Source of the DNA: CAYUWM01 sp964448395
GTDB taxonomy: Bacteria > Chloroflexota > Dehalococcoidia > E44-bin15
Assembly (NCBI GenBank): GCA_964448395.1
Contig: CAYUWM010000002.1
Coordinates: forward strand, 7,915 to 71,914
DNA length: 64,000 nucleotides
Direction of reading: 5' to 3'
Shown: positions 36,153 to 44,832 of the stretch, one piece after another
Numbering within the stretch: the first letter of the stretch is position 1
Layout: every line of letters begins with the position of its first letter
The notes under the pieces: model-generated
What the model was told of the DNA's origin: nothing
The model's database searches: none
The model's input: only the letters and a program-made list of their open reading frames with translations
Program-made: the position numbers and the translations under genes

Positions 36153-36563
36153 CTAATCCTTGCCCTCCCCCGCAATTACATCCACCAGCATCTGCGCCGA
36201 TACCTTGGTGGGGCTGATAGTATCGAGGCCTAAATTATGATACATCTCCTCGCGCAGCGGGTCGTAGATGCGGCTAACCACCTTGGGCACATTGAACACG
36301 TGCTTGGCTATCTGAGCCGCCATCACGTTACGGTTGTCACCCTGAGTCACCGAAACGAAGGCGTCCGCGCTCTCGATCCCGGCCTTCCTCAGTGAATCTT
36401 CGTCCGTTCCATCCCCCACCAGGGCGTTACCCTGGAAGGATGCAGGCAGCCAGCGGAAGCTGTAAGGATCGGTGTCGAGGACGGTGACCTTATGCCCCGC
36501 TTCCTCCAGCAGTGTCGCCAGCAACCCGCCCACCCTGCCGCACCCCATGATCACTACATTCAC
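36153..36563 (-). CDS. TrkA-N (KTN) domain protein
   Basis: The start is minus-strand GTG 36563, overlapping the stress-protein stop as GTGA behind AGGAGGAGAC; the longer frame is an artefact. The 136-residue protein is one Rossmann domain (VVIMGCGRVGGLLATLLEE, NALVGDGTDEDSLRKAGIES) with no clear TrkA-C domain. It resembles the N half of a split TrkA and may pair with the next gene to make a heteromeric gating ring. Confidence 0.88.
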   Translation of the reverse strand: MNVVIMGCGRVGGLLATLLEEAGHKVTVLDTDPYSFRWLPASFQGNALVGDGTDEDSLRKAGIESADAFVSVTQGDNRNVMAAQIAKHVFNVPKVVSRIYDPLREEMYHNLGLDTISPTKVSAQMLVDVIAGEGKD

Positions 36564-36997
36564 GTCTCCTCCTGCTCCATCGGCCCCCGCCACAGCAACA
36601 CCCGACACGGGGCATTGCGCAGCACATAAGGCACCACGCTTCCCATATCCCACTCGCCGAAGTGTTTCTTGTAATTTATTCCCATGACTATCATATCCAC
36701 ACCCCGCTCCACCGCCTCATCCACTATCGCCGGCCCCACCTCTCGTGCCTGCAGTAGCTCCGTCTCCGCATCACAATCCATCACGTCGGCGATCTTCTCA
36801 GCGCTGGCCAGAATCTTCTCTCCCGCCTTGGTCTCCGTCTCGATCTCCGCATCCAGCGGAAGGGTGCGGCTCACCTGGATCACGTGAACGATATAAATCT
36901 TGCCTTTGCTCCTCCGGGCGATTACGCAAGCAGACTTGACGATATCCTCATCCACCGCCTGCCCGGCTATCGGGACCAAAAACTTAGTGTACTTCAT
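36560..36997 (-). CDS. Universal stress protein
   Basis: The 145-residue UspA-fold protein begins MKYTKFLVPIAGQAVDED and shows the ATP-site pattern GVDMIVMGINYKKHFGEWDMGSV with VLRNAPCRVLLW near the end. It leads the operon of two TrkA-like genes and pheA. Such proteins can bind ATP or cyclic nucleotides and often accompany potassium or ion transporters. Confidence 0.9.
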   Translation of the reverse strand: MKYTKFLVPIAGQAVDEDIVKSACVIARRSKGKIYIVHVIQVSRTLPLDAEIETETKAGEKILASAEKIADVMDCDAETELLQAREVGPAIVDEAVERGVDMIVMGINYKKHFGEWDMGSVVPYVLRNAPCRVLLWRGPMEQEET

Positions 36998-37033
36998 ATA
37001 TTAAATTCTCTACACCCATTATCCAAATGGCAT

Positions 37034-37062
37034 ATTATAATCCCTTCCCCCGAATACTGCAA
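37034..37062 (-). promoter_or_regulatory. Predicted promoter of the Usp-TrkA-pheA operon
   Basis: Read on the minus strand: TTGCAG (37062-37057), a 17-base spacer and a perfect TATAAT (37039-37034), 37 bases before the stress-protein ATG. Confidence 0.65.
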
Positions 37063-37093
37063 TACCGTTTGCAGGCTAATATCGAAATTGATA

Positions 37094-37669
37094 TTACCCC
37101 GTTTCCTTAATCTCTTTTCGTCTCTTGATCTCTATATCGATCAGTCCGTCGGCGGTCTCCTTGAGAACCTCCAGCTCCTCAACTGACAGCTTGTCGAGCT
37201 GTTCTATGTTATACTCGATAGTCGATATAATCTGCTTTGTAGGGCGTTGCAGCGGCCGCATAAAATAGACGGTCACGCCAGCGACTATTGCGCCAAAGAA
37301 AATGGCGCTTCCCATAACCATCCATAAGGCACATACTACTTTCCCTGCCGTAGTCACAGGCATAACAGCTATGCCGGCTGTCGAAAAACCTGCCACCGCA
37401 CAATACAAAGCATTGCCGTAGGATGTGATCGTTGTCCCGCTGGCGTCACGGTCTGCAAAATAGATACCAGCGGAGAAGATCAACCACATGATGATAAGCA
37501 GGCCAATCATATGCAAGAAAGGTGTCTGGGTAATGATCCCCCTGAATGACCTAAGGATTTCCGGGGTCTTTGGAACACCGCGCAGCCTCCTCCGTCGCTC
37601 CCTGCTTCTCCTGATCACCTTATCGCCGGGACGCGTCTTAGATACCGTTTCGAACTTTTCCTCTGCCAT
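37094..37669 (-). CDS. Two-helix channel-like membrane protein with atypical pore loop
   Basis: The 191-residue protein has a basic N terminus (RRSRERRRRLRG), TM1 at about 50-72, a pore-like segment at about 82-105 and TM2 at about 107-130, then a helical cytoplasmic tail. The pore segment has the ion-channel spacing and the trailing PVTTAGK, but the filter reads STAGIAV where potassium channels have TVGYGD. It resembles one M1-P-M2 unit of Ktr/Trk more than a KcsA filter. The adjacent KTN proteins suggest potassium or another monovalent cation. ATG 37669 follows GGAGGTATCGAGG. Confidence 0.78.
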   Translation of the reverse strand: MAEEKFETVSKTRPGDKVIRRSRERRRRLRGVPKTPEILRSFRGIITQTPFLHMIGLLIIMWLIFSAGIYFADRDASGTTITSYGNALYCAVAGFSTAGIAVMPVTTAGKVVCALWMVMGSAIFFGAIVAGVTVYFMRPLQRPTKQIISTIEYNIEQLDKLSVEELEVLKETADGLIDIEIKRRKEIKETG

Positions 37670-37715
37670 CCTCGATACCTCCTTGGCCTTGGTCTTTTGC
37701 TAATCGATTTGCGGA

Positions 37716-37744
37716 ATTCTACTCTTGCCGCCGCCGTTTGTCAA
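37716..37744 (-). promoter_or_regulatory. Strong predicted promoter of the channel-like gene
   Basis: Read on the minus strand: a perfect TTGACA (37744-37739), a 17-base spacer and TAGAAT (37721-37716), 47 bases before the ATG. Confidence 0.65.
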
Positions 37745-37761
37745 TGGTTTAATTCAATTAT

Positions 37762-37790
37762 TTGCTAAATACCATGAGTAAGAGTAGAAT
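37762..37790 (+). promoter_or_regulatory. Predicted promoter of pdxS
   Basis: TTGCTA (37762-37767), a 17-base spacer and TAGAAT (37785-37790), 32 bases before the pdxS ATG. It diverges from the channel promoter. Confidence 0.55.
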
Positions 37791-37821
37791 ATTGGCGTGA
37801 ATCCCTGGAGGAGAGGCGAAC

Positions 37822-38703
37822 ATGGATAAAGGGACCTGGACGGTCAAGACCGGCCTTGCCCAGATGCTGAAGGGCGGGGTGATCATGGACGTGGTTACCC
37901 CGGAGCAGGCCAAGATAGCCGAGGATGCCGGCGCCTGCGCGGTGATGGCCCTGGAGCGGGTTCCTGCCGATATTCGCTCCGCCGGAGGGGTCGCCCGCAT
38001 GGCAGACCCCGGCGTGATCCTCGCCATCATGGAGGCGGTATCCATCCCGGTGATGGCCAAGTGTCGCATCGGCCACTTCGTGGAAGCACAGACCCTCGAG
38101 GCCCTGGGGGTAGACTTCATCGACGAGTCCGAGGTGCTGACCCCCGCCGACGAGAACCACCACATCTGGAAGCAAGATTTCAAGGTGCCTTTCGTCTGCG
38201 GCTGCCGCAATCTGGGTGAGGCGCTGCGGCGCATCGCCGAGGGGGCGGCCATGATCCGCACCAAGGGTGAGGCCGGCACCGGCAACATAGTGGAGGCGGT
38301 GAGGCACATGCGCACGGTGATGGACGCAATCCGCAAGCTCTCCAACATGGCCAGCGACGAGCTGGCGGCCGAGGCCAGGGACCTGGGCGCCCCCCTGGAA
38401 CTGGTGGCCCAGGTACATGCAACGGGGCGGTTGCCGGTGGTCAACTTCGCCGCCGGCGGTATCGCCACCCCGGCCGACGCGGCGCTCATGATGCAGCTGG
38501 GGGCGGAGGGCGTGTTCGTCGGTTCCGGCATCTTCAAGTCCAGCGACCCGGAGGTAAGGGCGAAAGCCATCGTTAAAGCCACCACGCACTATAGCGACCC
38601 GTCTATCATCGCCGAGGTCTCCAAAGGGCTGGGCGAGGCCATGCCCGGCCTAGATATAAAGGAGATAGCGGAGGAGAATCTGCTGGCCAACAGGGGCTGG
38701 TAA
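37822..38703 (+). CDS. pdxS: Pyridoxal 5'-phosphate synthase lyase subunit
   Basis: PdxS makes PLP from ribose 5-phosphate, glyceraldehyde 3-phosphate and ammonia. The 293-residue TIM barrel shows KTGLAQMLKGGVIMDVV, the Lys of MAKCRIGHFVEA, MIRTKGEAGTGN and FAAGGIATPADAALM. Its glutaminase partner pdxT is downstream. PLP would serve the aminotransferase and other enzymes encoded here. Confidence 0.97.
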   Translation: MDKGTWTVKTGLAQMLKGGVIMDVVTPEQAKIAEDAGACAVMALERVPADIRSAGGVARMADPGVILAIMEAVSIPVMAKCRIGHFVEAQTLEALGVDFIDESEVLTPADENHHIWKQDFKVPFVCGCRNLGEALRRIAEGAAMIRTKGEAGTGNIVEAVRHMRTVMDAIRKLSNMASDELAAEARDLGAPLELVAQVHATGRLPVVNFAAGGIATPADAALMMQLGAEGVFVGSGIFKSSDPEVRAKAIVKATTHYSDPSIIAEVSKGLGEAMPGLDIKEIAEENLLANRGW

Positions 38704-38740
38704 CAGTGAAGGGGTGTTCCAGTTGCCCACAGGTAGTCGG

Positions 38741-39328
38741 ATGAAAATCGGGGTGCTCGCCTGTCAGGGTGCCTTCGCCGAACACATTAGACTCCTGCGC
38801 CAAATCGATGTAGCGGCCTTTCCGATTCGTCTGCCCCACGAATTCGATGGGCTGGACGGCCTCATCATCCCCGGCGGGGAGAGCACCGCCATAATCAGAC
38901 TGATTCGGGAATACGACCTGATATCACCGCTTAGCAGGCTCTTGGACCACGGATTTCCGGTAATGGGCACCTGCGCCGGCATGATACTGCTGGCGAAGAA
39001 GGTATACAACAGCGATGGTATGACCCCGCTCGGAGCTATGGATATAGACGTGAAGCGCAACGCCTTCGGGCGGCAGGTGGACAGCTTCGAGAGCGATGTC
39101 TCGATACCGGCTGTCGGCGAGCCCCCTTTTCACGGCGTGTTCATCCGGGCACCCATTATCGAGCGGGTAGGGAACGGCGTCGAAACGATAGCGCGGCTTC
39201 CCGATGGCGCCGTGGTGGCGGCGAGACAAAGAAATATACTGGTCACCGCCTTCCATCCCGAGCTGACCGATGACCCCAGACTGCATTCCTACTTCCTGAA
39301 AATAGTCGATAGTGGCATAAAGCGATGA
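38741..39328 (+). CDS. pdxT: Pyridoxal 5'-phosphate synthase glutaminase subunit
   Basis: It supplies ammonia to PdxS. ATG 38741 gives the family start MKIGVLACQGAFAEH; the earlier GTG at 38714 would add nine unrelated residues. The catalytic Cys is in MGTCAGMILLAK (about residue 79), and the His/Glu pair is in TAFHPELTDD near the C terminus. The length of 195 residues is normal. Confidence 0.96.
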   Translation: MKIGVLACQGAFAEHIRLLRQIDVAAFPIRLPHEFDGLDGLIIPGGESTAIIRLIREYDLISPLSRLLDHGFPVMGTCAGMILLAKKVYNSDGMTPLGAMDIDVKRNAFGRQVDSFESDVSIPAVGEPPFHGVFIRAPIIERVGNGVETIARLPDGAVVAARQRNILVTAFHPELTDDPRLHSYFLKIVDSGIKR

Positions 39329-40248
39329 TTCGATCACTTAATCGGGCTGACCTGCTCTCGTTCCTGATTTTCGCGCGGCATGCTCCGCCCAATCAGGCGA
39401 TTACACGGAACAGTTTGGGCAGAAGGAGCCTCTTCTCGCCAGAGGCAATTCTGGAACACTGGTTCCCCTTAAATGGGAGGCGGCATACCTGGGTATTGGA
39501 GGGTGATGGTCGCATCGATGGGGCTGTATCGTTGAAGGGTGGAACATCGCCGACAGTATGGAAGATAGACTGTCTCCAGGTGAGTGACGAGGAGCAGTGC
39601 GTCTCTTTACTGGAAACGGCCAGCACCGGTGCATCGGAGCGGGGGGTAAGAAAGCTGTTCCTGATTCTCGACAGCAGCGACCCCTTGGTGAATGGAGCCA
39701 GACGCGCCGGCTTTGCCAGCTACAACAAGGATTATCTCTATCGCTACTGTGGCAAACGGGTATACCATGCTGGCGCCGCGCCGGGTCTTTATCACCTGCG
39801 CACTAGAACCACCGCTGACGATTTTGGACTATTCCAGCTGTATAACGCAGCCGCCCCCACGCCGGTGCGCACCGCCGAGGGCATGACCCTGGAGGAATGG
39901 CGTGAGAGCCGCGAGTACGGCTCCTGGCTGGAGCAGCGCCAGGATTTCATTTTGGAGAAACAGGACCGTCTGGTTGCCTGGCTGCATACAAATGCCTCCA
40001 GGGGGGGCGGCTGTTTCGAGATCATCACCCATAATTTGGAGGTTGAAGGGCTGGAGTGGCTGGTGCGTTATGCCCTGAGATACCTCGATGGCAAATCCCC
40101 GATACTGTGTATAGTGCCCGCTTTCCAGAGCCAGATGAGCGGCATACTGGAGGACTCGGGCTTTGAGCAGGTGGCAGAATATATCGCCTCGGTGAAGGAG
40201 ATCGCCATAAAGGTCAAGCAACCGCAATTCGTACCGATGAGAGCGTGA
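39325..40248 (+). CDS. GNAT-like acetyltransferase family protein
   Basis: The 307-residue protein overlaps pdxT by 4 bases. It lacks a clear catalytic signature, but two halves show GNAT-like patterns: strand-rich WVLEGDGRIDGAVSLKGG, then RGVRKLFLILDSSDPLVNGARRAGF, which resembles the acetyl-CoA end of the fold. The C-terminal half (LVAWLHTNAS, LEDSGFEQVAEYIASVKEI) looks like a second, degenerate unit. The function is unknown. The next gene begins 8 bases on. Confidence 0.65.
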   Translation: MIRSLNRADLLSFLIFARHAPPNQAITRNSLGRRSLFSPEAILEHWFPLNGRRHTWVLEGDGRIDGAVSLKGGTSPTVWKIDCLQVSDEEQCVSLLETASTGASERGVRKLFLILDSSDPLVNGARRAGFASYNKDYLYRYCGKRVYHAGAAPGLYHLRTRTTADDFGLFQLYNAAAPTPVRTAEGMTLEEWRESREYGSWLEQRQDFILEKQDRLVAWLHTNASRGGGCFEIITHNLEVEGLEWLVRYALRYLDGKSPILCIVPAFQSQMSGILEDSGFEQVAEYIASVKEIAIKVKQPQFVPMRA

Positions 40249-40256
40249 GTTAAACG

Positions 40257-41762
40257 ATGTTCAAGAGAATAACCGATGACCTGGACGCCCTGCTGGACCG
40301 GCTGCCTCCGCACATCGCAAAACCGATACGTGAGCGGGAGGACCGTAGCGAGCTGCTGGAGGTGGTGATGGACCTGGGTCGCCTCCCCGAGGCCCGTTAC
40401 GCCGACCACGAGGTAACCCTCAGCGACAAGGAGGTTACCGCGGAGGATATCGAGTATATGGTGTCCCGTATCGCGGACTTCGGCGACGACAACCGCGCGG
40501 GCATAGCGCGCACCCTTCACCGCATATCGGCGATCAGGAACCGCAAAGGGGATATCGTAGGCCTCACCTGCCGCGTGGGCCGGGCGGTCTATGGCACCAT
40601 CGGTCTCATCACCGATCTGGTGGAATCGGGGAAGAGCATACTGCTGATGGGGGGGCCGGGGGTGGGCAAGACCACCATGCTCCGCGAGGTGGCGAGGGTG
40701 CTCGCCGATGACCTGAAGAAGCGGGTGGTGATAGTGGATACATCCAACGAGATCGCCGGTGACGGCGATATCGCCCACCCCGGCATCGGCCGCGCCCGCC
40801 GCATGCAGGTGACCACCCCCAAGCTCCAGCACGCGGTCATGATAGAGGCGGTGGAGAACCACATGCCCGAGGTGATCGTCATCGACGAGATCGGCACCGA
40901 GCTCGAAGCGCTGGCGGCGCGCACCATCGCCGAGCGCGGGGTGCAGCTCATCGCCACCTCCCACGGGAACACGCTGGAGAACCTGATAATGAACCCCACA
41001 CTGGCCGACCTCATCGGCGGCATCCAGACGGTAACCCTGGGCGACGATGAGGCCAAGCGGCGGGGCACACGGAAGTCCATCCTAGAGCGTAAGGCGCCCC
41101 CCAGCTTCGACATCGTGGTCGAGATCCAGGACTGGTATCACGTAGCGGTACACTCCGACGTCGGTGAGGTGGTAGATGCCATGCTGCGCGGGCGTCCCGT
41201 TGCGCCGGAGCTGCGGTGGATGGACGAGAGTGATGGTGTGCAGAGGAAACAGGCGACAGCGATAAAGAAACCCAAGCTGCAGAAACCAGGCGGCACCGCT
41301 TTCAGCATATATCCCTTCGGCATAAACCGCAGCAAGCTGGAACAGGCGGTGAGCAACCTGGGGGTCCCGGCGAAGCTGACCAGCAACGTGCAGGAAGCCA
41401 ACGTGCTGATGACCTCCAAGAGCTACTACCGCAGGAAGCCCCAGAGCATCCGCGACGCCGAAGCCGCCGGCGTCCCCATCTACGTGATCAAGAGCAACAA
41501 GTCCTCGCAGATGGAGCGTTCGCTGGCCAGCATTTCCGACTCGAGGGAGCCGGAGGACCCGTTCAGCTTCGCCATACAGGAGGCGGAGGAGGCCATATCC
41601 CAGATATCCGAGGGCAAACCCGCGGTGGAGCTCAGCCCGCAGAACTCCTACCTGCGGATGTTGCAACACCAGCTCGCCCAGCGTTATAATTTGAAGTCGC
41701 AGAGCATCGGCCGCGAGCCGAGGCGGCGCGTCCAGATATTTCACTCCGAGGCCGACGGTTAA
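40257..41762 (+). CDS. SpoIIIAA/Ycf45-type AAA ATPase with R3H domain
   Basis: The 501-residue protein has an N-terminal helical region, an ATPase core with Walker A GGPGVGKTT (about residue 132), Walker B EVIVIDEIGTE (about 205), and a C-terminal R3H-like single-stranded nucleic-acid-binding segment (LQHQLAQRYNLKSQSIG). Proteins of this plan are widespread in bacteria and plastids and are poorly characterised. It stands just before tmk, which suggests a nucleotide or replication link. Confidence 0.88.
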   Translation: MFKRITDDLDALLDRLPPHIAKPIREREDRSELLEVVMDLGRLPEARYADHEVTLSDKEVTAEDIEYMVSRIADFGDDNRAGIARTLHRISAIRNRKGDIVGLTCRVGRAVYGTIGLITDLVESGKSILLMGGPGVGKTTMLREVARVLADDLKKRVVIVDTSNEIAGDGDIAHPGIGRARRMQVTTPKLQHAVMIEAVENHMPEVIVIDEIGTELEALAARTIAERGVQLIATSHGNTLENLIMNPTLADLIGGIQTVTLGDDEAKRRGTRKSILERKAPPSFDIVVEIQDWYHVAVHSDVGEVVDAMLRGRPVAPELRWMDESDGVQRKQATAIKKPKLQKPGGTAFSIYPFGINRSKLEQAVSNLGVPAKLTSNVQEANVLMTSKSYYRRKPQSIRDAEAAGVPIYVIKSNKSSQMERSLASISDSREPEDPFSFAIQEAEEAISQISEGKPAVELSPQNSYLRMLQHQLAQRYNLKSQSIGREPRRRVQIFHSEADG

Positions 41763-41776
41763 GAAAGAGGTAATCC

Positions 41777-42730
41777 TTGTCCATATTCATCACCTTTGAA
41801 GGCGGGGAGGGGAGTGGCAAGTCCACCCAGGCGGAGGCGCTGGCGCAGCGCCTGCGGTCGGTGGGCGTCCCCGTGCTGCTGACCCACGAGCCGGGGGGCA
41901 CCCCCATGGGCGAGCAGATCAAGGAATGGCTCAAGGATAAAAAGAACAAGGCCGAGGTCAATCTCAACCCGCAGACCGAGCTGCTGCTGTTCAACGCCGC
42001 CCGCGCGCAGCTGGTGTCCAAGGTGATAAAACCGGCACTGGAGAAAGACACAGTGGTCATCTGCGACCGCTTCTACCACTCCACCATTGCCTATCAGGGG
42101 CACGGCCGCGGCCTCGACCTCGACCTCGTCAAATCGGTTATCGAGCTCGCCACCGGCGGGCTCAAGCCCAACCTCACTATCTTGATGGATATCGATGTCC
42201 AGAAAGGACTGGCGCGCAAGGAGCTGCTGGACCGCTTCGAGCGGGAGGAGCTCGAATTCCACCAGCGGGTGAGGCAGAGCTACCTGGGAATGGCGCACAA
42301 GGACCCGCAGCGCTGGCTGGTGGTCAACGCATCGCTGGATAAGCAAGAAGTGGAGCAGCTCATCTGGGACTGGGTGGAGCAGCTCCTGCCCGCGATGCGC
42401 CGGATGGGTAAAAAAGAGGGCGAGGTCGGCAAAGAGATCGCGATACCGGACAAGAAGGATGAAACACAGATTACTGTAGCGCAAGAAAAGGGTGTAGTGC
42501 ATGGGGCTCGCCCTGCAGCGACGCAGGTCGTCAAGATAGAGGCGTTATCACCGCCAATGGAGGTCGCCTCCATGACAGGGCCGATAGTGGAAGTGGATGG
42601 AGACGAACCTGGCACACCCGCAGCGCAGGGTGAAAGGGTCGAGGAAGAGGCGAAACCTCCCAAGAAGAAGTCCGCAGCAAAACCGAAGAAGGGCACCAAG
42701 AAGAGGGTTGCCAAAAAGCAGGGGAAGTAG
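41777..42730 (+). CDS. tmk: Thymidylate kinase with Lys/Ala-rich tail
   Basis: It phosphorylates dTMP to dTDP. The start is TTG 41777 behind AAAGAGG. The kinase core (about 1-210) has FEGGEGSGKSTQAEAL, the DRFYHSTIAYQG motif and THEPGG. A further 105 residues follow: an acidic/hydrophobic spacer and then a very basic end (PPKKKSAAKPKKGTKKR) like a histone-type or nucleic-acid-binding tail. Usual length is about 210, so this is an extended enzyme. Confidence 0.95.
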   Translation: MSIFITFEGGEGSGKSTQAEALAQRLRSVGVPVLLTHEPGGTPMGEQIKEWLKDKKNKAEVNLNPQTELLLFNAARAQLVSKVIKPALEKDTVVICDRFYHSTIAYQGHGRGLDLDLVKSVIELATGGLKPNLTILMDIDVQKGLARKELLDRFEREELEFHQRVRQSYLGMAHKDPQRWLVVNASLDKQEVEQLIWDWVEQLLPAMRRMGKKEGEVGKEIAIPDKKDETQITVAQEKGVVHGARPAATQVVKIEALSPPMEVASMTGPIVEVDGDEPGTPAAQGERVEEEAKPPKKKSAAKPKKGTKKRVAKKQGK

Positions 42731-42770
42731 TAAAATGTAGCACAGTTACAAACCGGTTGAACCTTTAATT

Positions 42771-42866
42771 CCAGTCCGGAGAGGCTGGCAAGGAGATACG
42801 GAATGAAATTTACAGACCACAATCGAAAATTCCCTTGTCAGCATATCGTTGATAAGGGGATTTTTT
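42771..42866 (+). promoter_or_regulatory. PyrR-responsive attenuator of the pyr operon
   Basis: The sequence at 42771-42795 matches the PyrR binding loop (CCAGTCCGGAGAGGCTGG then AAGGAG). It is followed by an intrinsic terminator with arms 42829-42840 and 42850-42861, twelve pairs including two G-T, then TTTTT. pyrR starts two bases later, and its AAGGGGA ribosome site is inside the 3' arm, so folding would also block translation. Known logic: UMP-bound PyrR stabilises the terminator and lowers expression. Confidence 0.88.
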
Positions 42867-42867
42867 A

Positions 42868-43419
42868 ATGCCCGACAGGATAATCCTCAACGAGGCGGAC
42901 ATCCGCCGTGCCGTCACCCGCATCGCCCACGAGATCGTGGAGCGCAACCGCGGTTGTGAAGGCCTCACCCTCATCGGTATACACACCCGCGGCGTGCCGC
43001 TGGCCAACCGCATCGCCTCCAGCATCAACGAGCTCGAGAAGGCCAACATCCCCGTGGGCAAAATCGACATCACCCTGCACCGCGACGACATAAACTCCGA
43101 GGAGAAGATGCCCGCGCTGCGCCCCATCGACATACCACCCGACCTCGAAGAGAAGCGCGTGGTGCTGGTGGACGACGTGCTGTATACCGGTCGAACCATC
43201 CGCGCCGCCATGGACGCCCTCATCGAATTCGGCCGTCCCCAGGCGATCCAGCTGGTGGCGCTCGTCGACCGCGGGCACCGCGAGCTGCCCATCCGCGCCG
43301 ACTACGTGGGCAAGAACCTGCCCACCGCCACCCACGAGGAGGTGCTGGTGCATCTGCAGGAGGTCGACGGTATTGATGAGGTGGCGATCGTAAAAAACGG
43401 ACAGGGGGGAGAGCCATGA
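42868..43419 (+). CDS. pyrR: PyrR, bifunctional pyr operon regulator / uracil phosphoribosyltransferase
   Basis: The 183-residue protein has the PRPP motif VVLVDDVLYTGRT (about residues 95-107), and LIGIHTRGVPLANRIA and LVDRGHRELPIRADYVGKN typical of PyrR. It binds the leader just upstream of its own gene and senses UMP/PRPP. It overlaps pyrB by 4 bases (ATGA). Confidence 0.96.
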   Translation: MPDRIILNEADIRRAVTRIAHEIVERNRGCEGLTLIGIHTRGVPLANRIASSINELEKANIPVGKIDITLHRDDINSEEKMPALRPIDIPPDLEEKRVVLVDDVLYTGRTIRAAMDALIEFGRPQAIQLVALVDRGHRELPIRADYVGKNLPTATHEEVLVHLQEVDGIDEVAIVKNGQGGEP

Positions 43420-44828
43420 TAAGCCTAGCAAACAGGAGCCTGGTGACCATAGACGATTTCTCCAACGCGGAGATCGAGGCCGTGTTCTCGCTGGCCGACG
43501 AGATGTCGGACGCCGTAACCCGGCAGTCGGACCTGTGCCGGGGCAAGATACTGGCCAGTTTGTTCTTCGAGCCCAGCACCAGGACGCGGATGTCCTTCGA
43601 AGCCGCCATGCACCGGCTGGGGGGGGACGTGATATCGGTGATGGAGATGGGCTCCACCTCGCTGTCCAAGGGGGAGAGCATCGCCGATATGGCACGGATC
43701 GTGGGCAGCTACGCCGACATCATCGTCATCAGGCACCCGTGGGAAGGGGCAGCGAAGGTGGTGGCCGACTATGCCGGCGTCCCGGTGATCAATGCCGGCG
43801 ACGGAGGGCACGAGCACCCCACTCAGACACTGTGCGACCTGTACACCCTCAAGAAGGAGAGGAACACCCTGGAAGGGCTCAAAATAGCGCTGTGGGGCGA
43901 CCTCAAATACGGGCGGACTACACATTCTCTGGCCTACGCGCTGGCCCGTTTCGGGGCCACCATCCACTTCCGCCCCGGCGCCGGCCTCGGCCTGCCGCAG
44001 CACGTTATCCGGAAGCTTACCAAGGAGTACGGCGGCATACTGGAGAGCTACGGCGAATCCGGGGGGACTAAAAGCGACAAGACCTTCCCCCTCGACGCTA
44101 TCTATGTGACGCCGAGCAACCCCCACCAGCTCACCAATATCCCCGGCATCAACATCCAGATCGAGATGGAGAAGGGCGTCGATGCCCTGTACGTGACCCG
44201 CCTCCAGCGGGAGAGGCTGGATGCGGATGCCGGAAAGGACCAGGTATACCCGGTGGTGGACAAGAAGCTGCTCAAGAAGGAGCAGTTCAAGGAGACCATC
44301 GTGATGCACCCGCTGCCCCGCGTGGACGAGCTGGCCTACGAGATAGACGCTGACCCGCGCAGCATGTACTTCAAGCAGGCGGCTCACGGCGTGCCGATCA
44401 GGATGGCGCTGATGGCGCTGCTGCTGGGGGCAAAAGAGGCCGATATACGGGAGACGGTGCACAACTACGCCCGCAAGAAGGGTTACCCGGTTTACAAATG
44501 TAACAGCGGGGTGAAATGCGAGAATAAGAAGTGCGTCACCGCCCAGCCCACCGAGACCAGGTATATCAAGCCCGAGTTCATCATAGTGGAGACCAAGCCG
44601 CTGACCCTGCGCTGCCTCTACTGCGAGCACGAGGCGGTCCCGCCGTACTTCGCCAGCCTGAAGTGGCACGAGGGGAAACTGGAGAACAAGCAGTACTACC
44701 CGTCGCACAGCTACATGGCGGAGCGGATAAGGCCGGAGAACCTGATCATCTTCGGCTCGGAGCGTGACGCCGAGTCCCAGGGTTTCTACCCCAGCCTCCA
44801 TCCCCACATATCGGAGAAGAAGGTATAG
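43416..44828 (+). CDS. pyrB: Aspartate carbamoyltransferase fused to a PyrI-type zinc domain
   Basis: It makes carbamoyl-aspartate. The catalytic part (about 1-345) has FFEPSTRTRMSFE, the HEHPTQTLCDLYT segment and MHPLPRVDEL. After residue 355 there is a zinc ribbon with C368-x4-C373-x26-C400-x2-C403, the same spacing class as the zinc domain of the E. coli PyrI regulatory chain (CxxxxC, then CKYCEKE). The PyrI allosteric nucleotide-binding domain is absent. An extra Cys362 precedes the ribbon. Total length is 470, against about 310 for a plain catalytic chain. Confidence 0.94.
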   Translation: MISLANRSLVTIDDFSNAEIEAVFSLADEMSDAVTRQSDLCRGKILASLFFEPSTRTRMSFEAAMHRLGGDVISVMEMGSTSLSKGESIADMARIVGSYADIIVIRHPWEGAAKVVADYAGVPVINAGDGGHEHPTQTLCDLYTLKKERNTLEGLKIALWGDLKYGRTTHSLAYALARFGATIHFRPGAGLGLPQHVIRKLTKEYGGILESYGESGGTKSDKTFPLDAIYVTPSNPHQLTNIPGINIQIEMEKGVDALYVTRLQRERLDADAGKDQVYPVVDKKLLKKEQFKETIVMHPLPRVDELAYEIDADPRSMYFKQAAHGVPIRMALMALLLGAKEADIRETVHNYARKKGYPVYKCNSGVKCENKKCVTAQPTETRYIKPEFIIVETKPLTLRCLYCEHEAVPPYFASLKWHEGKLENKQYYPSHSYMAERIRPENLIIFGSERDAESQGFYPSLHPHISEKKV

Positions 44829-44832
44829 CGAT

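Noticed and set aside
37094..37669. Ordinary KcsA-type potassium channel
   Set aside because: The TVGYG filter is absent, so it is described only as channel-like.
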